Below, piece after piece: positions 39,572-49,524 of a stretch of 64,000 bases of DNA. Origin of the DNA: Paracidovorax avenae ATCC 19860 (GTDB lineage: Bacteria > Pseudomonadota > Gammaproteobacteria > Burkholderiales > Burkholderiaceae_C); NCBI RefSeq assembly GCF_000176855.2, contig NC_015138.1, positions 5,270,001-5,334,000 of the forward strand. Reading direction: 5' to 3'. The position numbers and the translations under genes were made by a program. Every line of letters begins with the position of its first letter. Positions within the stretch are counted from its first letter, which is position 1. Below the pieces are notes generated by a model, which saw nothing but the letters and a program-made list of their open reading frames with translations, ran no database searches and was not told the DNA's origin.

Positions 39572-41551
39572 ATGTCCATGCTGCACCGACTGAGCCTGCT
39601 CCACAAATTTCTCATCCTCGGGGTGATCGCATTGCTCATGGGCGCGCTGCCCACCGTGCTGTACGTGCGCGGCGCGCTCCAGCAGATCGGCGCCGCCCGG
39701 TATGAAAGCCAGGGTGCGCCGGCGCTGATCGCGGTGAACCAGGCCGTCCAGCGGCTGCAGGTCCACCGCGGGCTGTCGGCGGCCATGCTGGGCGGAGACG
39801 AGGTGCTGGCGGCGCGCCGGCCTGCCGCGCGCGATGCGCTCAACCAGGCCTTCGCGGAGGCCGGGAAAGCCTTCGCCCAGGCCGGGGTGCCGCAGGCCCA
39901 GGTGCAGGCCTGGAGCGCCGCCACGCAGACGTGGCAGAGCCTGGAGCAGGCCGTCGCCGCGCGTTCGCTGCAGCCGCCACAAAGCCTTGCGCAGCACACG
40001 CAGCTCGTGGGCACGCTGATGCAGATCGGAGAGGAGCTGCTGCACCACTATGGATTCCAGACCGATCCGGACATGGCCACGCAGGACCTCATCCAGGCCG
40101 CGGTGGTGAACTCGCCCATGCTCGGGGAAAAGCTCGGCCTGCTGCGCGGGCAGGGCTCCGGCTACCTGGCACGCCAGGCCCTGCCGCCGGAAGGCAAGGG
40201 CGCGCTGCAGGCGCTGCAGCAGCGCGTGGGCGAACTGGAGGCGGATACCTTCCGCAACTTCGAGCGCGCGCTGGCGGACGAAGACCTGCGCAAGGCCCTG
40301 GCCGGGCCGGTGCAGGACGTGCGCCAGCGCGTGGCGGCATCGCGCCAGCTGGTGGACCGCAGCCTGCTGTCGGCCAGCGAGATCACCATGCCCGCCAAGG
40401 ACTATTTCGACCAGCTCACCGGCACGCTGGAAGCGCTGAACCAGCTCAACACCACCGCGATGGCCAGCCTGGATGCGGCGCTGCTGGAGCGCGTGTCCGC
40501 CGACCAGCGGAAGCTGGGCGCCGCCTCGGCCGCACTGCTGCTCGCGCTCGCACTGGGCCTGGGCCTGGGCGTGGTGTTCATGCGCTCGATCACCCAGCCG
40601 CTCGCGCAGGCGGTGCGGCTGGCCAGCGCGGTGGCCGACGGCGACCTGAGCGGCGACGACGTGCCGCACGGCACCAACGAGGTCGGCCGGCTCATCGCGG
40701 CACAGCAGCAGATGCGCGCGCGCCTCAAGCCCATGGTGGCCCAGGTGCGCGGCGGCGCCGAGGGCGTGGCCACTGCCAGCGCGGAGATCGCCCAGGGCAA
40801 CATGGACCTCTCGGCCCGCACGGAGAGCCAGGCCAGTGCCCTGGAGGAAACCGCCGCCTCGATGGAGCAGATGACGGCCACCGTGCGGCAGAACGCGGAC
40901 AACGCACGCCAGGCCAACCAGCTCGCCATGAATGCCAGCCTGGTCGCCGCCCAGGGCGGGGAGGTCGTCACGCAGGTGGTGCAGACCATGCAGGGCATCC
41001 GCACCGCGTCCGGCAAGATCGCCGACATCATCGGGGTGATCGATTCCATTGCGTTCCAGACCAACATCCTGGCGCTGAACGCGGCCGTGGAAGCCGCACG
41101 CGCAGGCGAGCAGGGCCGGGGTTTCGCCGTGGTCGCGGGCGAGGTGCGGGCCCTGGCGGGGCGCAGCGCCGAGGCCGCCAAGGAAATCAAGGCGCTGATC
41201 GGCGACAGCGTGCAGCGCGTGCAGCAGGGCGGCGAACTCGCCGACCAGGCGGGCGCCACCATGGCCGAGGTGGTGCAGGCCATCCAGCGCGTGACGGGCA
41301 TCATGGGCGAGATCAGCGAAGCCAGCCAGGAGCAGAGCCAGGGCGTGGCGCAGGTGGGCGAGGCTGTCACGCAGATGGACCAGGCCACCCAGCAGAACGC
41401 GGCGCTGGTCGAGGAAATGGCCGCTGCGGCCAATGGCCTGCGCACGCAGGCCGACGAACTGGTGCGCGCCGCGGCCGTCTTCCGGCTCGCGGCGGCCGAC
41501 GAGCCGGGCGCAGCCGGTGCGCTCCGCATCGGCCAGGGCCGGGCCGCCTGA
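39572..41551 (+). CDS. Methyl-accepting chemotaxis protein
   Basis: 659 residues. Membrane segment 1 about residues 10-32 ([20 protein letters not shown]), a large helical periplasmic sensor (about 35-310) whose [19 protein letters not shown] start recalls nitrate/nitrite-sensing-type domains, membrane segment 2 near 318-337, a HAMP domain ([20 protein letters not shown]), and the cytoplasmic signalling hairpin with tip [20 protein letters not shown] near residue 490. Signals through CheA/CheW. No C-terminal NWETF pentapeptide. Ligand unknown. Confidence 0.93.
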   Translation: MSMLHRLSLLHKFLILGVIALLMGALPTVLYVRGALQQIGAARYESQGAPALIAVNQAVQRLQVHRGLSAAMLGGDEVLAARRPAARDALNQAFAEAGKAFAQAGVPQAQVQAWSAATQTWQSLEQAVAARSLQPPQSLAQHTQLVGTLMQIGEELLHHYGFQTDPDMATQDLIQAAVVNSPMLGEKLGLLRGQGSGYLARQALPPEGKGALQALQQRVGELEADTFRNFERALADEDLRKALAGPVQDVRQRVAASRQLVDRSLLSASEITMPAKDYFDQLTGTLEALNQLNTTAMASLDAALLERVSADQRKLGAASAALLLALALGLGLGVVFMRSITQPLAQAVRLASAVADGDLSGDDVPHGTNEVGRLIAAQQQMRARLKPMVAQVRGGAEGVATASAEIAQGNMDLSARTESQASALEETAASMEQMTATVRQNADNARQANQLAMNASLVAAQGGEVVTQVVQTMQGIRTASGKIADIIGVIDSIAFQTNILALNAAVEAARAGEQGRGFAVVAGEVRALAGRSAEAAKEIKALIGDSVQRVQQGGELADQAGATMAEVVQAIQRVTGIMGEISEASQEQSQGVAQVGEAVTQMDQATQQNAALVEEMAAAANGLRTQADELVRAAAVFRLAAADEPGAAGALRIGQGRAA

Positions 41552-41745
41552 CCGCCACCTGACCTGCCATGCCATGGCGGGCGTGGTGACTCGGCCGCAC
41601 AACAACGCCCGGCACGAATAACATTTCGTCACGATTTTTCCGCAAACCAGGGCGCATGCTGACAACCGGGAACAGTGCGTCGCGTTAGGCACAGGTTCCC
41701 GGATCCGGCGGTCCTTGCCGCCTCCGCTGAAACGGAAGCCGACCC

Positions 41746-43587
41746 ATGCACCCCACGCCCACAGCCACCGCCGAGGTGCCGCCCGCTGACCCGGCGCATC
41801 CCGGTTCCTCCCCCGGACAGGCATTCCCGGCCCCACCTGTCCTGGCCGCCGTCACCGCGGCCAGCCTGCTGGCCGCATGCGGCGGAGGCAGCAGCGGCGA
41901 ACCGGCGGCTTATGCGCAAGCCTCCGCCGCCGCCTCCGGCGGCATGGCCTCTGCAGCGCCCTCCACCGATGCGGAAGCGGCACGCTTCCTGCTCCAGGCC
42001 CAGTTCTCCGCCACCGACGAGGACACCTCCGCCGTGCGTACCAAGGGCTACGCCGCCTGGCTGGCCGACCAGTTCGCGCAGCCCATCGGCACGACGGGCA
42101 CCGACTGGCTGGCGCAGCGCGGCTATGGCGTGGCAAACGCGGACACGCGCTACCACAACGCCTCCTACCCCGCCGACTACATGCTGTGGAGCCAGCTGTT
42201 CACCGAGCGCGATGCCGTGCGCAAGCGCGTGGCGCTGGCGCTCTCGGAGATCATGGTGGTGTCCACCAACGGGCTGAACCAGCCCTGGCCCGCATTCCTC
42301 GCGGCCGGCTACTGGGACGTGCTCAACCGGCACGCCTTCGGCAACTTCCGCGCGCTGCTGGAGGCCGTGACGCTCAACCCCGCCATGGGCGTGTACCTGA
42401 ACGCCCTGGGCAGCCAGAAGGAAGACGCGCGCACCGGCCGCCAGCCCGACGAGAACTACGCCCGCGAGGTGATGCAGCTCTTCACCCTGGGCCTGTACCG
42501 GCTGAACGCCGACGGCACCGAGCAGCGCGACGCGAACGGCAACCGCATCGAGACCTACGGCCCCTCCGACGTGAGCAACCTCGCGCGGGTGTTCACCGGC
42601 TACGACTACGACCGCAGCCAGAACCAGTCCTCTACCGTAGGCACCAGCACCGTGCCGGGTCCGCAGCAGGCGGTGCGGCCGATGGTGCTCGTCGCCAGCC
42701 GGCACTCCACGCTGGCCGCGACCTTCCTGGGCACCACCGTCGCGGCCGGCGCGGCGGGCGACGCGGCCTTGAAGACAGCGCTCGATACGCTCTTCAACCA
42801 CCCCAACGTGGCCCCGTTCATCGGCCGCCAGCTCATCCAGCGGCTGGTGACGAGCAACCCCAGCCCCGCCTACGTGGCGCGGGTGGCCGCCGCCTTCGCG
42901 GACAACGGCAGCGGCGTGCGCGGCGATCTGCGCGCCGTGGTCGCGGCCATCCTGCTGGACATGGAAGCCCGCGGCGCCGCAGGCCTCTCCAGCCCCGCAT
43001 TCGGCCGGCTGCGCGAGCCCATGGTGCGCTTCGTGCAATGGGGCCGCACCTTCGGCCTGCGGTCGGCCCGCGGCAGCTGGAAGCTCGGCGACCTGAGCGA
43101 CCCCGCCACGCGGCTGGGGCAAAGCCCGCTGCGCTCGCCCTCGGTGTTCAATTTCTTCCGGCCCGGCTACGTGCCGCCCTCCACCGCCATCGCGTCCGCC
43201 GGGCAGGTCGCGCCGGAGTTCCAGATCGTCACCGAATCCAGCGTCGGCGGCTACCTGAACTACATGCAGAACGCGATCCGCAACGGCCTGTTCGTGAACG
43301 CGCCGGACCTGCCGCAGAACAACGCGAGCAACGGCAACAATGGCTTCGACATCACCTGCGACTATGCCACCCTGCTCCCGCTGGTGACCGATCCAGCCGG
43401 CCTGGTGCGCAAGGTGGCGCTGCTGCTGTCGGGAGGCCAGATTTCCGATGTCACGCAGGCGCGCATCGCCAACGCGCTGGCAGCCACCCCGGTCACGGCC
43501 TCGAGCAGCGCGGCGGCCAAGCTCAACCGCGTCGCCGCGGCCGTCTTCCTGGTCATGGCCTGCCCGGCCTACCTCGTGCAGAAATGA
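41746..43587 (+). CDS. DUF1800 family lipoprotein
   Basis: 613 residues. A hydrophobic stretch ends in a lipobox (VTAASLLAACGGGSSG), so it is probably an outer-membrane or periplasmic lipoprotein, although the first 30 residues lack the usual positive charges. The body has DUF1800 features: AARFLLQAQFSATDED, RALLEAVTLNPAMGVYLN, DENYAREVMQLFTLGLYRLN, FIGRQLIQRLVTSNPSP and SPSVFNFFRPGYVPP. DUF1800 and DUF1501 genes are regularly paired, as here; the function of the pair is not established. Confidence 0.9.
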   Translation: MHPTPTATAEVPPADPAHPGSSPGQAFPAPPVLAAVTAASLLAACGGGSSGEPAAYAQASAAASGGMASAAPSTDAEAARFLLQAQFSATDEDTSAVRTKGYAAWLADQFAQPIGTTGTDWLAQRGYGVANADTRYHNASYPADYMLWSQLFTERDAVRKRVALALSEIMVVSTNGLNQPWPAFLAAGYWDVLNRHAFGNFRALLEAVTLNPAMGVYLNALGSQKEDARTGRQPDENYAREVMQLFTLGLYRLNADGTEQRDANGNRIETYGPSDVSNLARVFTGYDYDRSQNQSSTVGTSTVPGPQQAVRPMVLVASRHSTLAATFLGTTVAAGAAGDAALKTALDTLFNHPNVAPFIGRQLIQRLVTSNPSPAYVARVAAAFADNGSGVRGDLRAVVAAILLDMEARGAAGLSSPAFGRLREPMVRFVQWGRTFGLRSARGSWKLGDLSDPATRLGQSPLRSPSVFNFFRPGYVPPSTAIASAGQVAPEFQIVTESSVGGYLNYMQNAIRNGLFVNAPDLPQNNASNGNNGFDITCDYATLLPLVTDPAGLVRKVALLLSGGQISDVTQARIANALAATPVTASSSAAAKLNRVAAAVFLVMACPAYLVQK

Positions 43588-43627
43588 CATGAACGGCCCG
43601 CGCCGTCCTTCTTCCGGAGCCCATCCC

Positions 43628-45073
43628 ATGCCGTTCATCGATCCCGCACGCCACACGCGCCGCGCCTTCCTGCGCCGCTCGGCCCAACTCGCCGCCACGG
43701 GCGCCGCACTGCCCATGGCCCTGAACCTCGCCGCGATGGGCGAGGCCGCCGCCTTCGAAGCGCAGGACTACAAGGCGCTGGTCTGCGTCTTCCTGTTCGG
43801 CGGCTGCGACTACGCCAACACCGTCGTGCCCTACGACGGCGCGCGCTACGCGCAGTACGCCGCCATCCGCGGCGGCAACAGCGACGGCACGGCCGGCGGC
43901 ATCGCGCTCGGGCGCGCGGCGCTGGGTGCCACGCTGCTGCAGCCCACCGCGCCGCTGGCCGGCGGCCTGCAGTACGCGCTGCATCCCTCGATGACCGGCA
44001 TGGCCGGCCTCTTCAACGCCGGCCGCGCGGCCGTGCAGCTCAACGTCGGCCCGCTGCTGGTGCCGCTCACGCGCGCGCAGTACGCGAGCGGGGACCGGCG
44101 CAACTATCCGCTGCCGCCCAAGCTGTTCTCGCACAACGACCAGCAGTCGGTCTGGCAGTCGCAGGGCGCCGAGGGCTCCACCGTGGGCTGGGGCGGCAAC
44201 CTGGGCGACCTCGCGCTGTCGTCCAACGCCACCTCGCTCTTCACCTGCATCTCGGCCAGCGGCAATGCCGTGTTCCTGGCGGGCGACCAGGCGCTGCAAT
44301 ACCAGATCAGCCCGAGCGGCGCCGTGCCCATCAACGGGGTGAAGGGCAACATCTACGGCTCCGCCGCGGTGCGCGGCGTCTTCAGCGAACTGGTGCAGGC
44401 CGCCGGCAGCCACGTGCTGGAAGCCGAATACGCACGCGTCACGCAGCGCTCCATCGGCGCGGAAGGCCAGATCTCCGCCGCGCTGGCCAGCGCGAACCTC
44501 TCCACCGCCTTCCCCACGAACAATGCGCTGGCCGACCAGCTCAAGGTGGTGGCGCGGCTGATCGCGGCGCGCGCCGCGCTCGGCACCCGGCGCCAGGTGT
44601 TCTTCGTCTCGCTGGGTGGCTTCGATCTGCACGACAACCTCATCGCCACCCAGCCCGCGCTGCTGGACAAGGTGAGCAGCGCCATGACCGCCTTCTACAA
44701 CGCCACGGCGGAACTGGGCGTGGCCGACAAGGTCACCGCCTTCACGGCCTCGGATTTCGGCCGCACGCTCACCTCCAACGGCGACGGCTCCGACCACGGC
44801 TGGGGCAGCCACCACTTCGTGGTCGGTGGCGCGGTGCGCGGCGCGGCCTTCTACGGCGCGCCGCCCCCGGTGAGCGTGGGCAATGGCAGCGGCAGCGAAG
44901 ACCAGTGGCACGTGGGCCAGGGGCGCCTCTTGCCCAGCACCGCTGTCGACCAGTACGCCGCCACCCTGGCGCGCTGGTTCGGCGTGGCGAACACGGAACT
45001 GGCGGGCGTGCTGCCGCGCATCGGGAATTTCGGGGGGTCGGCGTATCCGGTGAATCTGGGGTTCATGGGATGA
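43628..45073 (+). CDS. DUF1501 family protein, Tat-exported
   Basis: 481 residues. A twin-arginine signal (HTRRAFLRRSAQLAATGAAL) opens the protein; the body belongs to the sulfatase-like DUF1501 family: VCVFLFGGCDYANTVVPYD, GLFNAGRAAVQLNVGPL, VFFVSLGGFDLHDN and TAFTASDFGRTLTSNGDGSDHGW-type metal site (quoted in part). It follows the DUF1800 gene by 40 bases and overlaps the convergent LysR gene by 11 bases at the 3' end. Export of the folded protein with its lipoprotein partner to the cell surface is plausible. Confidence 0.9.
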   Translation: MPFIDPARHTRRAFLRRSAQLAATGAALPMALNLAAMGEAAAFEAQDYKALVCVFLFGGCDYANTVVPYDGARYAQYAAIRGGNSDGTAGGIALGRAALGATLLQPTAPLAGGLQYALHPSMTGMAGLFNAGRAAVQLNVGPLLVPLTRAQYASGDRRNYPLPPKLFSHNDQQSVWQSQGAEGSTVGWGGNLGDLALSSNATSLFTCISASGNAVFLAGDQALQYQISPSGAVPINGVKGNIYGSAAVRGVFSELVQAAGSHVLEAEYARVTQRSIGAEGQISAALASANLSTAFPTNNALADQLKVVARLIAARAALGTRRQVFFVSLGGFDLHDNLIATQPALLDKVSSAMTAFYNATAELGVADKVTAFTASDFGRTLTSNGDGSDHGWGSHHFVVGGAVRGAAFYGAPPPVSVGNGSGSEDQWHVGQGRLLPSTAVDQYAATLARWFGVANTELAGVLPRIGNFGGSAYPVNLGFMG

Positions 45074-46025
45074 CGGCGCCGCCCGTCGCGGGAGCGTCCC
45101 CTTCGCCGCATGCGTCCGGCTCCGCCGCCGCGTGCAGCAGCGCCAGGAAATGCTGCAGCGCGGCGGGGGCGGGCCTGTCCACGCGCACCACGCTGCCATA
45201 CGACGCCAGCCGGTTGCGCACGGTATAGGGCAGTATCCGCAACAGCCCGTGGCGCTGGTAGCGCAGCGCGATGGAAGCGGGGATGACGGCCACCATGTCG
45301 CTGTGCGCGATCAGGTTGGTGGTGGTGAGGATGGAGGCCGTTTCGATCAGCCCTCCCGGCAGCGGCTGGTGGTGCAGCGCGAACTCCTGCTCCAGCACGT
45401 CGCGCATGGGACTGCCCGCGGGCTGCAGGATCCAGGGGTAGGCCAGCAGCTCGGAAAAGCGCAGCGACCTCTGGCGTGCCAGCGGATGGCCGGTGGCCAC
45501 CACCACCGAGAGCACCTCCTCGGCCAACGGACGGAAGCGGCAGTCGCCGCCGCTGCGTCCCGGCATGCGCCCGATCACTACGTCGAGCCGCCCCTCCCGC
45601 AGCAACTCCATGAGGCGGTTGCTGGTGTCGACCGCGATTTCCACCGTGAGCAGCGGATAGGCCGTCTTCAGCCGCACCAGGGCATCGCTCAGGACATCGG
45701 GCGCCGCCGCCATGATGCACCCCACGAACAGCTTGCCGGCACTGCCAAGGTGCAGCGCGTCCAGCTCGCGGCGCATGGCCTCGATGCCGCCGCGCAAGCC
45801 CCGGAAATACTGCGTCACGCATCTGCCCGCCGCATTTACCCGCAGCCCCCGGCCCACCCGATCGAACAGCGGATGGCCCAGGGCGTCTTCCAGCTCATGC
45901 AGCATCTTGGTGGCCGCCGGCTGGGTCATTCCCAGATCGGCGGCCGCTGAGCGCAGCGTGCCCCGCGCTTCTATGGCCAGCATCAGCGCCACCTGCCGCA
46001 TGCGCACGCGATTGAGCAGGGGCAT
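45063..46025 (-). CDS. LysR family regulator of the sugar-acid cluster
   Basis: 320 residues from ATG 46025; an ATG at 46055 adds ten. HTH MRQVALMLAIEARGTLRSAA, DLGMTQPAATKMLHELEDAL, then the effector domain with VEIAVDTSNRLMELLREGRL and VIGRMPG. The subfamily resembles GbpR/CbbR-like regulators of sugar and aromatic catabolism. I prefer 46025 because GAGGA precedes it and because the regulator's own likely operator (46058-46078) would otherwise touch the start codon. Divergent from the catabolic cluster it probably controls. Confidence 0.9.
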   Translation of the reverse strand: MPLLNRVRMRQVALMLAIEARGTLRSAAADLGMTQPAATKMLHELEDALGHPLFDRVGRGLRVNAAGRCVTQYFRGLRGGIEAMRRELDALHLGSAGKLFVGCIMAAAPDVLSDALVRLKTAYPLLTVEIAVDTSNRLMELLREGRLDVVIGRMPGRSGGDCRFRPLAEEVLSVVVATGHPLARQRSLRFSELLAYPWILQPAGSPMRDVLEQEFALHHQPLPGGLIETASILTTTNLIAHSDMVAVIPASIALRYQRHGLLRILPYTVRNRLASYGSVVRVDRPAPAALQHFLALLHAAAEPDACGEGDAPATGGAVIP

Positions 46026-46057
46026 GGGCAGGGATTCCTCGCGGCGGTGCGGCATTT

Positions 46058-46078
46058 TTGATAACCCCAGGCAATCAA
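46058..46078. promoter_or_regulatory. LysR-type operator
   Basis: TTGAT-N11-ATCAA is a perfect 5-bp dyad with the T-N11-A core of LysR regulator boxes. It lies in the divergent space between the LysR gene and the TctC-type gene. Confidence 0.6.
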
Positions 46079-46188
46079 TTCATCATTTCATTTCATTTTA
46101 CGGAAACAAACGCCGTCCCTAGGATGCTCATCCATGAATGCCGCTTGCAAGAAAAGGCATCGAGAAGGTCACCAAGGAGACAAAAGAC

Positions 46189-47154
46189 ATGCTGCGACGC
46201 ACCCCCCTGATCGGGCTGGCCCTGGCCGCCCTGCTCTCGCCATGGGCCGCCCACGCCCAAGAATGGCCTTCGCGCCCCATCCGCATTCTGGTGGGCTCGT
46301 CCGCCGGTGGCGGCACCGATGCCATGGCCCGCGCCGTGGCCGACCGGCTGGGCCCGCTGCTCAAGCAGCCCGTGGTGGTGGAGAACCGCCCCGGCGCCTC
46401 GAACACCCTGGCGGCCGACAGTGCCGCCAAATCCACCGACGGCCACACGCTGGTGATGGGCGTCGTCACCGCCCACGCCATCGCGCCGCACCTGCTCAAG
46501 CTGGGCTACGACAGCAACAAGGACCTGGTGCCGGTGGCCTACGTGGGCGCCGTGCCCAACGTGCTGGTCGTCACCAACGGCCTGCCCGCCCAGTCGGTCA
46601 AGGAACTGGTCGCGCTGGCGAAGAAGGAGCCCGGGCGCATCAACTACGCCAGCAGCGGCACCGGCAGCACGCAGCACATCGCCGCCGAGACCTTCAAGGA
46701 TGCGGCAGGCATCGACATCACCCACGTGCCCTACAAGGGCAGCAGCGCCGCCCTGGTGGATCTGGTGGGCGGTCAGGTGCAGATGAGCTTCGACACCATG
46801 CCCTCGGTGATCGGCCAGATCAGGAACGGCAAGATGCGCGCGCTGGCCGTGACCACGGCGCAGCGCAACCCGCAGCTGCCGCAGGTGCCCACCATGGCCG
46901 AGGCCGGCCTGCCGCAGGTGGACATCACGGCTTGGTACGGCATCTACATGCCTGCCGCGACGCCCAAGGCCGTGCAGCAGCGCGTCAACGAGGCGGTCAA
47001 CCAGGTTCTGGCCATGCCCGAGACCCAGACGCGCCTGGGCGCCGTGGGCGCGGAACTGAAGCCGATGAGCCAGGCCGACTTCACCGCCTTCCACAACGCC
47101 GAATACCAGCGCTACGGCCAGCTCATCCGCAAGAACAACATCCGCATCGACTGA
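46189..47154 (+). CDS. TctC-type (Bug) binding protein of the catabolic cluster
   Basis: 321 residues. Signal peptide LRRTPLIGLALAALLSPWAA-HAQ, then the Bug fold: WPSRPIRILVGSSAGGGTDA, VVVENRPGASNTLAAD, GHTLVMG, INYASSGTGSTQHIAAE, HVPYKGSSAALVDLVGGQ. ATG 46189 follows AAGGAGA. It opens the cluster next to the LysR gene and stops one base before the next start; TctAB membrane partners are absent. Might supply or sense the carboxylate used by the downstream enzymes. Confidence 0.92.
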   Translation: MLRRTPLIGLALAALLSPWAAHAQEWPSRPIRILVGSSAGGGTDAMARAVADRLGPLLKQPVVVENRPGASNTLAADSAAKSTDGHTLVMGVVTAHAIAPHLLKLGYDSNKDLVPVAYVGAVPNVLVVTNGLPAQSVKELVALAKKEPGRINYASSGTGSTQHIAAETFKDAAGIDITHVPYKGSSAALVDLVGGQVQMSFDTMPSVIGQIRNGKMRALAVTTAQRNPQLPQVPTMAEAGLPQVDITAWYGIYMPAATPKAVQQRVNEAVNQVLAMPETQTRLGAVGAELKPMSQADFTAFHNAEYQRYGQLIRKNNIRID

Positions 47155-47155
47155 C

Positions 47156-48211
47156 ATGACAACGACGAACTCCACTCTGCCCGTGGTGGCCCTGACGCTC
47201 GGCGACCCCGCCGGCATCGGCCCCGAACTCATCGCCCGCCTGCTGGCCCGGCCCGAGGCCACCGCGCACGCCAACATCGTGCTGGCGGGCGACCCCTGGC
47301 TGTGGGAGGAAGGCCAGCGCATCGCCGGCGTGCAGGTCGGCACCGAGGCCGTCGCATCGCTGGCCGAAATGCGCGGGCGCTCCGGCACTTCGCGGCCCGC
47401 CTTCCTGCGCATGGACACGGTGGCGCAGGCCGACGTGCACCGCAGCCGCGCCGAGGCGGCGGGGGGCCGCTCGGTGCTCAAGGTGCTCGACCTCTGCATG
47501 GACGCGGCCCAGGCCGGCGAGATCGATGCGATCTGCTTCGCGCCGCTCAACAAGCAGGCCATGAAGCTGGGCGGCATGCGCCACGAGGACGAGCTGCACC
47601 ACTTCGCCCAGTACCTGGGCGTGCAGAACTACTTCTGCGAGTTCAACACGCTGGGCGGGCTGTGGACCTCGCGCATTTCCTCGCACGTGCCGCTCAAGGA
47701 CGTGACGCAGTACCTGAGCGTGGAGCGCATCGAACAGGCGGCCGAGCTGATCTACCGCTCGCTGCGCGCCAGCGGCGTGGCCGAGCCCAAGGTGGCCATC
47801 GCCGCGCTCAACCCGCACGGCGGCGACGGCGGCACCTGCGGCCGCGAAGAGGTGGACATCATCGCCCCGGCGGTGCAGGCGCTGCAGGCCCGCGAATGGC
47901 CGACGCCCGCGCCTTTCCACGGCCCTTTCCCGGCCGACACCATCTTCCTGAAGGCCCAGGCGGGCGAGTACCAGGCGATCGTGACCATGTACCACGACCA
48001 GGGCCAGATCGCCATCAAGCTGCTGGGCTTCTCGCGCGGCGTGACCGTGCAGGGCGGCCTGCCCATCCCGATCACCACGCCGGCGCACGGCACGGCCTAC
48101 GACATCGCTGGCCAGGGCAAGGCCAGCGTGGAAGCGACCTGGCAGGCCTTCCTGATCGCTTGCCGCATGGGCACCGCGCAGCGACAGGGCCGCGCCACCG
48201 CCCCCGCCTGA
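47156..48211 (+). CDS. PdxA2-like 4-phospho-hydroxyacid dehydrogenase
   Basis: 351 residues. Belongs to the PdxA/isocitrate-dehydrogenase-like fold: LGDPAGIGPELIAR, APLNKQAMKLGG, ALNPHGGDGGTCGREE, YHDQGQIAIKLLGF and TTPAHGTAYDIAGQGKA. The PGHTE metal-site motif of true PdxA reads MRHEDELHH here, so it is a catabolic paralogue rather than the vitamin B6 enzyme. PdxA2-type enzymes oxidise 4-phosphorylated erythronate/threonate; no kinase for such a route is present, so the substrate is open. Confidence 0.88.
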   Translation: MTTTNSTLPVVALTLGDPAGIGPELIARLLARPEATAHANIVLAGDPWLWEEGQRIAGVQVGTEAVASLAEMRGRSGTSRPAFLRMDTVAQADVHRSRAEAAGGRSVLKVLDLCMDAAQAGEIDAICFAPLNKQAMKLGGMRHEDELHHFAQYLGVQNYFCEFNTLGGLWTSRISSHVPLKDVTQYLSVERIEQAAELIYRSLRASGVAEPKVAIAALNPHGGDGGTCGREEVDIIAPAVQALQAREWPTPAPFHGPFPADTIFLKAQAGEYQAIVTMYHDQGQIAIKLLGFSRGVTVQGGLPIPITTPAHGTAYDIAGQGKASVEATWQAFLIACRMGTAQRQGRATAPA

Positions 48212-48343
48212 CAACGGCTGCCAGCAGGCAGCCCCTCCCCGACCGACGACGGCGTCCGCGCATGCGCGGCGCGGGGAGAGGCCGTCCCTGCCTTACCCAC
48301 GCCCACACCGCATCCCCATCTGCATCACCCAGGAGACCACACC

Positions 48344-49516
48344 ATGAAGATCAAATCCGTGCGCGCCCGCGTCTATGAATGGAAGGGCAAGACCGTTCCG
48401 CCGCAGGGCAATTTCTGCTCCAACGCCATGGACCTGCTCTATTCGAAGAAGGAGACCATGGCCACCTTCCGCTTCCACTCGTGGACGGTGGTGGAGATCG
48501 AGACCGACGACGGCATCGTCGGCCTGGGCAACGTGGCGCTGGCGCCGCGCATCGCCAAGGCCATCATCGACGAATACCTCGCGCCCCTGGTGGTCGGCCA
48601 GGACCCGTGGGACTACGAATACCTGTGGCAACGCATGTACCGCGCCACCCACGCCTGGGGCCGCAAGGGCGTGACCATGGCGGCGATCTCGGCCGTCGAT
48701 CTGGCGATCTGGGACATCCTGGGCAAGAGCGTGGGCAAGCCCGTGTTCAAGCTGCTGGGCGGCCGCACCAAGGAAAAGATCCCCTGCTACTACAGCAAGC
48801 TCTACCGCACCGACCTGAAGGAAATGCAGGACGAGGCGCAGAAGTTCCTGGACCAGGGCTTCAAGGCCTTCAAGATGCGCTTCGGCTACGGCCCGGCGCA
48901 CCTGCAGGAAGGCGTGAAGGAGAACCTCAAGTCGGTCGAGGCGGTGCGCGAAGTGATCGGCTACGACACCGACCTGATGCTCGAGTGCTACATGGGCTGG
49001 AACCTGGAATACGCCAAGCGCATCCTGCCGAAGCTGGAGAAGTTCGAGCCGCGCTGGCTGGAGGAGCCGGTGATCGCCGACGACATCGACGGCTATGCCG
49101 AGCTGAACCAGCTCACCAGCATCCCGATCTCGGGCGGCGAGCATGAATTCAGCCTGTACGGCTTCAAGCAGCTGCTGGACAAGAAGGCCGTCTCGGTCGT
49201 GCAGTACGACACCAACCGCGTGGGCGGCATCACCGCGGCGCACAAGATCAACGCGCTGTGCGAGGCCTACAGCGTGCCGGTCATCCCGCACGCCGGCCAG
49301 ATGCACAACTACCACCTGACCATGAGCACCCTGGCCTCGCCCATGGCCGAATACTTCCCCATCTTCGACGTGGAAGTGGGCAACGAGCTGTTCTGGTACA
49401 TCTTCGACGGCGAGCCGATCGCGGAGAACGGCTTCCTGCAGCTGCAGGACGACGTGCCCGGCCTGGGCCTCGCGCTCAAGACCGAGTACCTGGACCAGTT
49501 CCAGATCACCGAGTGA
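48344..49516 (+). CDS. Enolase-superfamily sugar-acid dehydratase (RhmD-like)
   Basis: 390 residues. Mandelate-racemase subgroup: capping domain with [20 protein letters not shown], then a barrel with [20 protein letters not shown], the acid/base strand [12 protein letters not shown], metal ligands in [19 protein letters not shown] and SGGEHEF, and the base-pair His in [12 protein letters not shown]. The arrangement is closest to rhamnonate-dehydratase-like enzymes, which remove water from a sugar acid to give a 2-keto-3-deoxy acid. Followed directly by a DapA-family gene, which would act on that product. The exact sugar acid is not readable. Confidence 0.88.
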   Translation: MKIKSVRARVYEWKGKTVPPQGNFCSNAMDLLYSKKETMATFRFHSWTVVEIETDDGIVGLGNVALAPRIAKAIIDEYLAPLVVGQDPWDYEYLWQRMYRATHAWGRKGVTMAAISAVDLAIWDILGKSVGKPVFKLLGGRTKEKIPCYYSKLYRTDLKEMQDEAQKFLDQGFKAFKMRFGYGPAHLQEGVKENLKSVEAVREVIGYDTDLMLECYMGWNLEYAKRILPKLEKFEPRWLEEPVIADDIDGYAELNQLTSIPISGGEHEFSLYGFKQLLDKKAVSVVQYDTNRVGGITAAHKINALCEAYSVPVIPHAGQMHNYHLTMSTLASPMAEYFPIFDVEVGNELFWYIFDGEPIAENGFLQLQDDVPGLGLALKTEYLDQFQITE

Positions 49517-49524
49517 GGCACGCC

